A stretch of 24,149 nucleotides of DNA from Tepidimicrobium sp. (GTDB lineage: Bacteria > Bacillota > Clostridia > Tissierellales > Tepidimicrobiaceae), in assembly GCA_012839395.1 (NCBI GenBank), contig DUNJ01000123.1, forward strand, positions 1 to 24,149, written 5' to 3'. The notes under the pieces are model-generated. The model did no database searches. It saw only the letters and a program-made list of their open reading frames with translations, and was not told where the DNA came from. Position numbers and translations under genes: made by a program. Every line of letters begins with the position of its first letter. The stretch's first letter is position 1. Shown piece by piece: positions 1 to 8,700 of the stretch.

Positions 1-36
1 ACCGTGGAATAAATGCGGTTATTTTTATCATTAAAA

Positions 37-88
37 GTGACATTTTCACTGAATAAATTTCTATGTTTTTATGTGACATTTTCATTGA
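37..88. repeat. Two 16-bp direct repeats upstream of the LysR gene
   Basis: GTGACATTTTCACTGA at 37-52 recurs as GTGACATTTTCATTGA at 73-88, with one mismatch and 36 bp from start to start. The first copy contains the dyad GTGA-N5-TCAC. The copies lie about 100-150 bp before the LysR start. Inference: they could be operator sites, either for the LysR product, whose family favours imperfect dyads upstream of its own or a divergent gene, or for a CRP/FNR-type regulator. I found no good promoter next to them: a TTGACA at 92-97 has no convincing -10. Apart from these repeats, 1-170 shows no gene I can support. Confidence 0.5.
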
Positions 89-184
89 TTATTGACACAA
101 AAATCTTTATTTTGTTTTTACTCCTTTTCTTTATTCCTTAACTTTGATAAAATTAACATATTAAATATAAAGAGGTGACATAAT

Positions 185-1093
185 TTGGACCTAAGGCAAC
201 TTGAAACCTTTATTAAAGTAGCGGAATTAAGAAGTTTTTCCAAGGCCGCTAAAAAATTATATATCACCCAACCTACTGTAAGCAATCATATTCAAAGTCT
301 AGAAAGAGAACTATCCACTATGTTACTCAATCGGTCTGGCAGAAATATCTCCCTAACCGAAGCCGGTAGGCTGCTTTATAAATATGCCGTTCACATTATA
401 AACTCTTGCGAAATGGCAAAATTTGATCTAGCCGCCTATGAAGGTCGCATTGAAGGCCATCTACATATACATTCCAGCTCAATCCCTAGAACCTATTTAC
501 TTCCCAATATTATTAACGATTTTTTAAAATTATACCCCAATGTCTCTTTTACCCTAGCAGATCATGATTCCAAAGATGTTATACAAAGTATATTGGACGG
601 AAAAACAGACTTTGGTATCGTAGGCGCTAAGTATTCAGTAAAAAAATTAAGCTATGTGGAATTAATGGAAGACAGGTTGCTATTAATAACGCCTAACAAC
701 TCCAAGTTTATGGAACCTAATTACTCTAAACTTCCTATCGATAGGATAATCGATGACAATTTCTTATTTAGGGAAAAAGGCTCTGGCACTAGAAAATTGC
801 TAGAAGATAAATTAATAGACAATGGAATAAATGATCTCAATGTAATCGGATATATCGAGGACGTTGAAATCATTAAAAAGTTGGTTTCTTTAGGAATTGG
901 GCTAAGCTTCCTATCGGAAAAAGTAGTGGAGGACGATGTGAAGAATGGAATGTATAAAGCCTACTATATCGATAAAATAAATTTAAACAGAAAATTTTAC
1001 TTTGTATACCATAATGAACGTCAGCTCTCACCATTAAATGAAACCTTTAAGAATTTTTTTATGGAACGCATAAATAATATCGAAGCCAGCTGA
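185..1093 (+). CDS. LysR-family transcriptional regulator (possibly selenium-metabolism-associated type)
   Basis: A 302-aa DNA-binding regulator of normal LysR length. Residues 1-60 form the winged helix-turn-helix (MDLRQLETFIKVAE, then SFSKAAKKLYITQPTVSNHI), followed by a linker helix and a periplasmic-binding-protein-like effector domain from about 90 to 295. The start is TTG, set by AGAGGTGA at 171-178. The overall sequence, including the effector-domain stretch DFGIVGAK, resembles from memory the LysR subgroup annotated as selenium-metabolism-associated in clostridia; that is recollection, not a search result. LysR genes often control a divergent neighbour, which here would lie left of the window. 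It converges with the DegU-like gene across a shared hairpin. The family call is secure, the target is not. Confidence 0.9.
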   Translation: MDLRQLETFIKVAELRSFSKAAKKLYITQPTVSNHIQSLERELSTMLLNRSGRNISLTEAGRLLYKYAVHIINSCEMAKFDLAAYEGRIEGHLHIHSSSIPRTYLLPNIINDFLKLYPNVSFTLADHDSKDVIQSILDGKTDFGIVGAKYSVKKLSYVELMEDRLLLITPNNSKFMEPNYSKLPIDRIIDDNFLFREKGSGTRKLLEDKLIDNGINDLNVIGYIEDVEIIKKLVSLGIGLSFLSEKVVEDDVKNGMYKAYYIDKINLNRKFYFVYHNERQLSPLNETFKNFFMERINNIEAS

Positions 1094-1131
1094 AGAAAAC
1101 CGGAGATAATTTTTAGCTCTTCGGTTTTCTT
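1093..1131. terminator. Bidirectional terminator between the LysR and DegU-like genes
   Basis: A perfect 10-bp stem, AAGAAAACCG at 1093-1102 with CGGTTTTCTT at 1122-1131, encloses an AT-rich loop. It begins at the LysR stop codon and lies 15 bp past the end of the convergent response-regulator gene. The A/T-rich outer stem supplies a short U-rich tail in both directions, but neither side has a long U run. Confidence 0.6.
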
Positions 1132-1146
1132 ACAAATATTTCAAAT

Positions 1147-1809
1147 TCATAATTTTTTAATATTGGTTTTGAAAGCAAATATAGCTGCCTGTATTCTATC
1201 ATTTACCTCCAGCTTTTTAAATATACTAGATACATGATTCTTTACCGTCTTTTCACTTATATATAGCCTTTCTGCAATATTTCTATTGTTCAGTCCTTCG
1301 GCAATTAAGGTCAATACCTCGTATTCTCGGCTAGTCAATAGTTTGATTTTTAATAATTCTTCGCTTTCCTCCTCTTCTACAGCCTTTCTATTGTCTAGTA
1401 GAAGGGGTTTAATACTAGGCTGAACATAAGTACCTCCCTCATTCACCGTCCTAATAGCCTTAATCAGGGTATTTGCATCGGTATCCTTCAATATATATCC
1501 ATCTGCACCCATGTTCATGGTTTCAAGTAAATATTCCTTATCATCATGAATCGTCAACATCAATACCTTGGATTCGAAGCCTAAATCCCTAAATCTTCGC
1601 AATACCTCTATTCCATTCATTTTCGGCATATTGATATCCAATAACACTACATCCGGCTCCCACCTTAAGGCTTCCCTTAAGGCTTTCCTGCCATCCTCCG
1701 CCTGAGCCACCACATTTATGCCATTTTCCAATTCCAGTAACTGCTTTAACCCCTCTCTCATCAAAGAATGATCATCTGCAATCATAATCTCTATGCAATC
1801 AATAGACAT
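1147..1809 (-). CDS. DegU/NarL-family response regulator
   Basis: A 220-aa two-component output protein. The receiver domain (about 6-125) has the acidic pair D12/D13, phospho-acceptor D58 in LLDINMP, T86 and K108. A LuxR-type helix-turn-helix follows (about 153-215: LTSREYEVLTLIAEGLNNRN, then SEKTVKNHV). It is most likely phosphorylated by the DegS-like kinase just upstream, whose stop overlaps this start by 11 nt, so the two are translationally coupled. The ribosome site is GGGAGAGGA inside the kinase gene. By family it binds DNA as a dimer and activates or represses genes, in Bacillus for exoenzymes, motility and biofilm. The linker at about 138-152 is unusually acidic (EEEESEE). It could be named degU, but NarL-family paralogues are common, so I leave the symbol empty. 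Confidence 0.93.
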   Translation of the reverse strand: MSIDCIEIMIADDHSLMREGLKQLLELENGINVVAQAEDGRKALREALRWEPDVVLLDINMPKMNGIEVLRRFRDLGFESKVLMLTIHDDKEYLLETMNMGADGYILKDTDANTLIKAIRTVNEGGTYVQPSIKPLLLDNRKAVEEEESEELLKIKLLTSREYEVLTLIAEGLNNRNIAERLYISEKTVKNHVSSIFKKLEVNDRIQAAIFAFKTNIKKL

Positions 1810-2971
1810 ATAAATCCTCTCCCTCTATTAGCGGTACATATATCTTTAGGCTTGTACCTTCCCCAGGGGATGTATCAATTTGTAGCTTTCCATCTAATAA
1901 TTCTATTCTCTCATTAATACTTATCAAACCAAACCCTCCAGTTATAGCACAAGATTCATCTACCTCTTTCTTATTAAATCCTATTCCATTATCCCTTATG
2001 GATAGGTTTAATCTTGTATCAAGATATTCTATAACAATATTTGCAACGGTTGCCTGGGAATGTTTAGCTATATTGCTCAATGATTCTTGAATTATTCTAA
2101 ATATGGCTACTTCAATCCCTGGTTCCAATTTTATTTCATTACCTATTACCTTAAACTCTATCTCAATTCCACTATCCTCCATAAACCCTCGTATGTATTT
2201 TTGCAAAATAGGTATCAATCCCAAATCATCTAACGCCATTGGCCGCAAATCATATATTATCTTTCTGGTATCTCTCAATACGTTTTTTGTTACCCTTCTT
2301 AAGTCCCTTAGCTCTTTTTTTGCCTTTTGTTGATCAATATCCATGAGCTTTTCACAAAGTTCCGTTTTTATCAATATGCTTGCCATAGACTGGGCAGGTC
2401 CATCATGAATATCCCTAGCCAGTTTGCGCCTTTCCTCTTCCTGAGCTTCTATAATCTTTATCCCCAAAGCTTGTCGTTTTTTTAAATCTCCTATGGTAGA
2501 CATGAGATCATCTATATTCCCCTTTAAATATCCAGTAGCTACACTTATGGATTTAGCAACCTTTTCAGCCTTCTTATAGACCTCTATGGCTGATTTTAAA
2601 CTAAGCTCTTTATCGGAACGCAACTTTCTAAGGTTCTTTTCTTCCTCACGCTTTAAAAGCAATTCAGTCCTAATTGTATTAGCCTCATCATAGGCTTGCT
2701 TTATATCCTTTTCCTTATAGATATTGAAATTTTTACTCACCGTAGATAAGTAGAGCCTTCCCTTTCTTTCACGCTTTTCCAATAAATCAACTTCTCTTAT
2801 AATCTTGTCCACCTTTTCCCTAATTTCGTTCAATTCCTCCTCTATCTTTTTGCACTCTTTTCTAGAATGCTCTACTATTTCAAATATCTCTTCTTTGCTA
2901 GCCTCTATGGAATCGATGGTATCCCTTAATATCCTATTTGCCCTATCCACTATGCTATACATACTGCTCAT
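1799..2971 (-). CDS. DegS-like sensor histidine kinase, cytoplasmic
   Basis: A 390-aa kinase close to DegS in length, without membrane segments. Residues 1-145 are a charged, coiled-coil DegS-type sensor region. The HisKA_3 dimerisation motif follows around 178-192 with phospho-acceptor H189 (LARDIHDGPAQ). The HATPase_c domain spans about 285-380, with the N box near 294-304 (QESLSNIAKHS), G1 DNGIGF at 327-332 and G2 GGFGL at 345-349. All catalytic elements look intact. The start is supported by GGGGTG six bases upstream. It lies 18 nt after cheW and overlaps the response-regulator gene by 11 nt. By family it phosphorylates and dephosphorylates the DegU-type partner in response to a cytoplasmic cue. 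The cue is unknown here, but the CheW gene in front suggests a physical or regulatory link. Confidence 0.93.
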   Translation of the reverse strand: MSSMYSIVDRANRILRDTIDSIEASKEEIFEIVEHSRKECKKIEEELNEIREKVDKIIREVDLLEKRERKGRLYLSTVSKNFNIYKEKDIKQAYDEANTIRTELLLKREEEKNLRKLRSDKELSLKSAIEVYKKAEKVAKSISVATGYLKGNIDDLMSTIGDLKKRQALGIKIIEAQEEERRKLARDIHDGPAQSMASILIKTELCEKLMDIDQQKAKKELRDLRRVTKNVLRDTRKIIYDLRPMALDDLGLIPILQKYIRGFMEDSGIEIEFKVIGNEIKLEPGIEVAIFRIIQESLSNIAKHSQATVANIVIEYLDTRLNLSIRDNGIGFNKKEVDESCAITGGFGLISINERIELLDGKLQIDTSPGEGTSLKIYVPLIEGEDLYVY

Positions 2972-2989
2972 GATCTACACCCCAGCTTC

Positions 2990-3469
2990 CTATGATTCAA
3001 TCTTTTCCATTTCATCCTCCAATGATTCTATTTCATCTTTTTCCTCTCTAGTCAATACCTCCTCCAGGTCTAATAAGATCAATAGCCTGTCCTCTCCAAG
3101 CTTTCCAACACCCATAATATATTTTTTATCTATATCTGCAACTATTTCCGGTGCTGGGTCCACCTCATCCTCATCTAGGTATAGGGTTTGAGAAGCCTCA
3201 TCTACAATAAATCCAATATCCTTATCTTCAAGGGTTATAACTATAATCCTCGTCTCCTTGGTACTTTCCCCGGTTTCCAATTTAAATCTTTTCTTTAAGC
3301 TGATCACCGGAATGACATTTCCCCTATAATTTATTATCCCTTCAATAAAATGGGGAGTATCGGGTACATGGATAGATTCCTGATAAGGAATTATCTCCTT
3401 TACGTTCATAATATTTATCCCAAACTCCTCTCCGTTCAACTTAAATACTACATATTGTTTTCTAGCCAT
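2990..3469 (-). CDS. cheW: CheW-like coupling protein
   Basis: A 159-aa protein covered almost entirely by one CheW domain: a start like YVVFKLNGEEFGINIMNVKE, then GIINYRGNVIPVI and the late VGKLGEDRLLILLDLE. The last 25 residues form a very acidic tail (EKDEIESLEDEMEKIES). CheW normally links chemoreceptors to the CheA kinase at the membrane. No cheA, receptor or flagellar gene is visible here; instead it heads a tight run with DegS- and DegU-like genes. The ribosome site is AAGGGGGAA. The family call is secure. Whether it serves chemotaxis or an alternative array feeding DegS is open. Confidence 0.92.
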   Translation of the reverse strand: MARKQYVVFKLNGEEFGINIMNVKEIIPYQESIHVPDTPHFIEGIINYRGNVIPVISLKKRFKLETGESTKETRIIVITLEDKDIGFIVDEASQTLYLDEDEVDPAPEIVADIDKKYIMGVGKLGEDRLLILLDLEEVLTREEKDEIESLEDEMEKIES

Positions 3470-3492
3470 CTTATATTCCCCCTTTTCAGCAT

Positions 3493-3498
3493 ATTATA
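3493..3498 (-). promoter_or_regulatory. Possible -10 element upstream of cheW
   Basis: TATAAT on the minus strand, 24 bp before the cheW start. I see no good -35 at 16-18 bp, so this may be chance in AT-rich DNA. If real, cheW-degS-degU would be transcribed separately from the transporter gene upstream. Confidence 0.25.
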
Positions 3499-3547
3499 AT
3501 ATAATTCTACATGAAATAAGTTTTTTCTTCCATTAAAATATATCATT

Positions 3548-4678
3548 TTAGGAATAAACTTTCACTTTGGATTCAATTTTGCTCTCCAAGATCTTACCAA
3601 TATGATAATTGACCCTCTTCACCCGATTTAAATATCTTTGTACGTCTCCATTAAATCTAATACTTTTTCTAAATAGGATTGTCTCAAAGGATCCCCTTAC
3701 CTGATTTATAATAAAATTTTGTTTTTCAACAATGCCGTATCTCGCATAATCGGCTATTATTAAACTTAACGCTTCTATAACTTTATTTTGATCAAACTCC
3801 TTATCTATCAACTTTGAAAACTTTATATCGTCCTGGGTATAATATTCGTTCCTATATATCGCATTTTCTAAAAGTTCCTTTGTATATCCAATTATGCAGT
3901 TTCTACCAGAACAACAGCCACAACTTTCCTCTCCTAAACAAATATCACCTACGAACTCATTTAAAACTCTTACTTTTCTGTGCAAGTTGGCCGCCACTTC
4001 CTTCATTGGGGACCTCCTTGTATTCCTTCTTGCCATAATCAATTTAATAATCAATATGACTTGTATAGATATAATGACCATAAAACAGGTCATGATATAA
4101 AAAGAATTTAACATCTCCTTCGGAAACCAGTTATGTAGCTTCAATGTTCCAAATGATACAAATATCAAGGATGAAATAATTTTTACTAGAATATCGGGTA
4201 TCCTTTCCCCTATCCTGCTACCAATAAAAATTGCCACCCCACTAGTTGCTAGCATGCCTAATGTGGTTCCAGTCAATATGAATATTGGATAACTACCTTC
4301 CGCTGAGAGTGTCATAGCCATGATTTGGGTTTTATCACCCAATTCACATATAAAGAAAGCTATTGCCACAGTTATAATAGGCCCTAAACCCCATTGATCC
4401 TCATTTTCATGTAATTCTTCCTCATTTAATGCTAATAGCCCAAAGGCTATAAACATAATCCCGGCGATTAATTCGATAAGGCCTATGGGTACGAACCTAG
4501 ACAAATATTTACCCAATGCTATCGCTAGACCGTGATTTAAAAAAACTCCTATAGATATTCCTATTAGCACCTCTTTTGTTCCATATTGGGTTGCAAACGT
4601 CATTGCCAATAGCTGTGACTTATCCCCCATCTCAGCTGCAAAGATTAATAAAAATGCTCTAATCGATTCTGTAATCAT
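3548..4678 (-). CDS. GDT1/UPF0016 (TMEM165-like) cation transporter with Cys-rich C-terminal extension
   Basis: A 376-aa membrane protein. The two hallmark motifs of the family are present: AEMGDKSQ (15-22) in the first half and CELGDKTQ (111-118) in the second, each within a three-helix hydrophobic block; a seventh hydrophobic segment spans about 193-215. Family members move Mn2+ or Ca2+ in exchange for protons, and bacterial members such as MneA export Mn2+. Usual length is near 190-230 residues, so about 160 residues are extra. This tail is soluble and charged, with a cysteine cluster at C247, C253, C255, C256 and C261. I do not recognise the tail. The gene starts 14 nt after the LacI gene, with ribosome site AGAAGGG. 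Transport function is likely; the metal is not determined by the sequence. Confidence 0.85.
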   Translation of the reverse strand: MITESIRAFLLIFAAEMGDKSQLLAMTFATQYGTKEVLIGISIGVFLNHGLAIALGKYLSRFVPIGLIELIAGIMFIAFGLLALNEEELHENEDQWGLGPIITVAIAFFICELGDKTQIMAMTLSAEGSYPIFILTGTTLGMLATSGVAIFIGSRIGERIPDILVKIISSLIFVSFGTLKLHNWFPKEMLNSFYIMTCFMVIISIQVILIIKLIMARRNTRRSPMKEVAANLHRKVRVLNEFVGDICLGEESCGCCSGRNCIIGYTKELLENAIYRNEYYTQDDIKFSKLIDKEFDQNKVIEALSLIIADYARYGIVEKQNFIINQVRGSFETILFRKSIRFNGDVQRYLNRVKRVNYHIGKILESKIESKVKVYS

Positions 4679-4692
4679 AATTTTCCCTTCTT

Positions 4693-5718
4693 TTAATCAA
4701 GTTGTTTATCTTTTGCCTTGCAACTCTCCCTTTTTATAACTCTAATCGGTAGATAGGTAGTGGTCCTTTCCAGCTTCCCACCCTCTAATTTTTTTACAAT
4801 CCTTCTAATTGCAACCGCTCCCATATCATAATAAGGTTCCTTTATAGTTGTAAGCCCTGGCCTATAAATCGAGGCTATCTTAGTATCCCCATAGCCACAG
4901 ATGGATACATCTTCCGGGACCTTTATGCCATTATCGTAGCAATAGTTAATAAGGCCTATGGCTAATTCATCTTGACAACAAAATATGGCAGTTATACCAT
5001 CCTCCCTTATAAAGTTTGCTACTTCATCCCCTATAGCATATCCATCTTCAACCTTGAAGCCTTGAGCCGGATATATCCGTCTCTCCATTTCCGTCCCGTT
5101 GGCTATAGCCTTCTTATATCCTTCGATCTTATAATTCTCCAGAGAGGCCTCCTCCCCCTCGTAGCTAGTCAAATATAAGATATCTCTATGACCTAGCTCC
5201 ATTAGATAGTTGGTCATCCTATAGCTTGCCTCTCTATGATCTATGGAGACCGATGGCAAGCCTGGATTTGCATAATATTTATTTAAATATACAAAGGGTA
5301 TTTTAAAATCCTCTACATATTCTATCACTTCTCTATTGGGTATTTCCGATATTAAAATTATCCCTTCTACCTGCTTACTCCTCAACAGTTCAGCAAACTT
5401 CTTTTCCGTATTGGGATCTCCATAGCTATTAGATAGGATTATATCATAATTATACATCCTTCCAATCTCTTCTATTCCCCTTACCTTTTGTGCTATATAT
5501 GAATTCCCAATATCCGTAACTATTACCCCTATTAGATTGGATCTTCTAGTAACCAAACTTCTAGCTACAGCATTGGGTTTATATCCCAATTCATCTATGG
5601 CCTCTAATACTTTGGCCTTTACTTCAGAGCTTACCGGCTTTGATTTATTAATTACTCTTGAAACAGTAGAAATCGATACTCCCGCTAGTTTTGCTACATC
5701 TTTTATAGTTGCTGTCAC
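4693..5718 (-). CDS. LacI-family transcriptional repressor
   Basis: A 341-aa regulator of standard LacI/GalR length. The N-terminal helix-turn-helix and hinge helix (TIKDVAKLAGVSISTVSRVI, then YKPNAVARSL) precede a periplasmic-binding-like core from about 60 to 335. I place the start at GTG 5718, because AGGAGGGG at 5724-5731 is ideally spaced for it; an in-frame TTG at 5739 would overlap that site. Family members bind palindromic operators and release them on binding a sugar or similar ligand. No sugar-use genes are near, and I see no typical LacI operator in the flanks. It lies between the giant signalling gene (50-nt gap) and the transporter gene (14-nt gap), so it may regulate its own transcription unit. 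Confidence 0.92.
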   Translation of the reverse strand: MTATIKDVAKLAGVSISTVSRVINKSKPVSSEVKAKVLEAIDELGYKPNAVARSLVTRRSNLIGVIVTDIGNSYIAQKVRGIEEIGRMYNYDIILSNSYGDPNTEKKFAELLRSKQVEGIILISEIPNREVIEYVEDFKIPFVYLNKYYANPGLPSVSIDHREASYRMTNYLMELGHRDILYLTSYEGEEASLENYKIEGYKKAIANGTEMERRIYPAQGFKVEDGYAIGDEVANFIREDGITAIFCCQDELAIGLINYCYDNGIKVPEDVSICGYGDTKIASIYRPGLTTIKEPYYDMGAVAIRRIVKKLEGGKLERTTTYLPIRVIKRESCKAKDKQLD

Positions 5719-5723
5719 ACTAT

Positions 5724-5731
5724 CCCCTCCT
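5724..5731 (-). promoter_or_regulatory. Ribosome binding site fixing the LacI GTG start
   Basis: AGGAGGGG on the minus strand, five bases before GTG 5718. It lies inside the longer open frame that starts at TTG 5739, which argues against that upstream start. Confidence 0.75.
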
Positions 5732-5768
5732 ATGTCCAATAGTTTTTATAATTATTCATAATTCGATA

Positions 5769-8700
5769 CTAAACTACTGAAGAGAATATATCACATAATA
5801 CCTTTCCCAGGTTATAGCTATTATAGTCAAACTCCTTTTCCCTTATCGGCACTGCTATATACACAACTGCTTTTACCCTGCCCTCAAAAATCAAAGGAAT
5901 GACTACTATAGATTGCCAGTCAGGACCATTTGGAGTGTCGTCCACATTGCCTATGTTTTCCCAATCAATCAAAAATTCCCCTACTCCACCAGATATGGCT
6001 CTTTTTACTATATCATAATTAATCTGCTTATTCTGAGTCCAATTCTGATTTAGCCTTGAACGTCCATATATATATTCTATCTTTTCATGTTCATTTACCA
6101 ATATCATATCGGCAGTTTTGGCACCTAATATCTCTATTATACCGCCTAAAAACTTAAATATCTTTTCCTCTCTATCTGCCTTCTCCTTGGTTAGCTCTAT
6201 AATATCTAATATGGATAGAACCCTTCTCTGATCCTTGTTAATGTTTCCCGATATGATTCCGGCTAATCTATCAACTCTGCTCAAGCTATCTGATATATGG
6301 GGAGACCACATTACAGTCCTATTTCTTCCCCCTTTCTTTGCACCATATAAAGCTTGATCCGCTTTATCTATTAAATCCTCCTTAAGTTGACTATGCCTTG
6401 GGTACATGGATATACCTATGCTAATAGTAATGGGTTGATTCATCTTAGGCGTTCTCATTCTTTCTATATTTGTTCTTATCTTCTCTCCAATTTTAAACGC
6501 TTCTTCCTCATCTACATCGTTGATTACTATGATGAATTCTTCTCCTCCATATCTTGCCACTAGGTCGGTCCTCCGAATACTGTTGATAAGGCATTGCCCC
6601 ATTCTATTTAAAACTTCATCACCTTTTCTATGGCCATAGATATCATTTATATTTTTAAACCTATCTATATCTAACATGATCAATGCAAAGGATTCATCAT
6701 TTCTTGCAGCCTCGGCAATTATATTGTTTATTTCATTTTCAAAATATTCTCTGGTGTGGGTCCCAGTTAGCTTATCAGTAATGGATAGGGTTTTAAATTC
6801 GTAGCTCTCCATATTTGTATTAATCAATTTAGATATGGCATAAGCCAAATTATGCCTTTTGTTATCAAATCTATTGACAATATTGCTAGTTTCCATATAT
6901 ATATATCCATTATTTCTGCTATCCCTACGCCTTCGATCTCCTTGCCTTTCTTTATCTCCATAATAGCCCTTGGGTTGTGAAGCCCTTATCGGAATGCATA
7001 GTAGTGCCCTAGTCCCTTCAGGCAGAAATCCTCTATGCAACCCAGCAGTATCGCTGATTTGATTATTACTAATCAATATTCCATTTTTACCCCTATTAGC
7101 TAAAGCCAGCAAATTTTCATTTGGTAGCTGCCCTCCGCCATCCCCTATGCTTATAATCGGTATATATTCATTATACCCATCATCATAGGATAGTATATAG
7201 CCCCTTTCAGCCAAAGTCTCCTTCGCAATATACTTTAGAATAAGATCTATATTATATCCATAGTCATCTGTTAACCTTGAGATCAAAGTTTCAATGTCCT
7301 CCACCTCTTCAATGCCTTCATAATCGTAGTAGGGTTCAACTATCTCCTTAAAACTCTCATCATCTACTAAGCTTAATAGAGGGCTATAATCGAAATAATC
7401 CTCAATGCTCTCTTTGGAATCCAAATCATCCGTGGTTATATATTCTATTTTACGCCTAGAGATCCTGTATACTATCTCCGTTATCCACTTTTTGATCTGA
7501 TCCCCCATTTCGCCTTTTATATAGCTAACCTGTAATTCCCTATCTGGAATGTTTTTAATCAATTCATATAATAGCTCAAAAGCTTCCAATAGATAATTTA
7601 TAGCCTTGTAGTACTTTCCTTCTTCTAAAAACTTATACCCTAAAAAAACCCTGGATTGTCTATCCAAACGGAAATCCCTATATTCTGCCATATTAGTTTC
7701 CAATAGAGTCGCACACTCGCCCCTATCCACCCTAATATCTAGTAGGCATTGGAGCATATTGTTAATATAATCATATATTCCAAAGGGATAATCCCCTTTA
7801 AGTTTCCCATCCTCCCCTAATATATCTAATACGCCTTCTATATCCTTTTTTAGGTATAGAACCATCGCCATATCTAATAGAATTCTCCTTCTATTGAAAC
7901 CTAAATTGGCATCCCGAATTTCAACCCTCACATTCTCCAGGAAGGTTCTTCCAAACGTTGGGTCCTTAATATACTTAATAAGGGCCAGCCTAGATTTAGC
8001 TATTAAGTATTGCCTATGATTATAGCCCTTATAAACCTCCATAGCATCTTTTAAGTTTTCCACAGATTCATCGAGTTTCCCATAATGAAAATAGAATATG
8101 CCCAAGTACTGGTAATATCGTCCCATATTTTCCAAGCCGTATGTCCCAATCCTTTGATTGCTTTCCTGGATAATGGAATAAGTGCTATAAGCCTTGATGC
8201 AATCTCCAATCAATAAATATATCAATCCCAAATTTAAATTGGTTAGAAATATCATGGCTGAATCCTCCATATCTATCGCCATGACCTTTGCCCTTTCTAT
8301 ATGCTCCATTGCTCTATCATATTCGCATATATCCATACAGCTTTCCCCTATATTGTTGAGTAATATCATCTCCATATCCAATATCCTATAGGTTTCTGCA
8401 ATCTTTAATGCCTTCCTATAGTATTCCATTGCTTTATCGTTGTCTCCAAAACACTCCATATATATTTTTCCTATATTGTTCATAGGCTTTAAGGTTTCAG
8501 CATGCATCCCTAGTTTTTTAAAGGCCGATATACTACTATTATAATACTGTAACGCCTGGTCAGTATCCCCATTAAAATAGCTCGTAATCCCAAGCATATT
8601 ATAGATACTGCCTAAAGCCTGCTCCAGCCCATTCCTTATGGAGATATCCAATAGCTTTTCCATATTTTTTCGTACCTCTGCTATCTTTGCTTGATTCAGC

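Noticed and set aside
1..31. Possible divergent minus-strand gene starting with ATG at 31
   Set aside because: Only ten codons are visible and no ribosome site precedes the ATG, so it cannot be supported.
92..120. TTGACA at 92-97 as a -35 for the LysR gene
   Set aside because: No acceptable -10 at 16-18 bp; the downstream stretch is a T run.
144..171. TTGATA with TATAAA 16 bp later, before the LysR gene
   Set aside because: The start of transcription would fall beyond the ribosome site, leaving the transcript without it.
2805..3191. Open frame on the plus strand opposite cheW/degS, 128 residues, Ser/Leu-rich
   Set aside because: It lies fully opposite two well-supported genes, has no ribosome site, and its Ser-rich composition is what the complement of purine-rich coding DNA gives.
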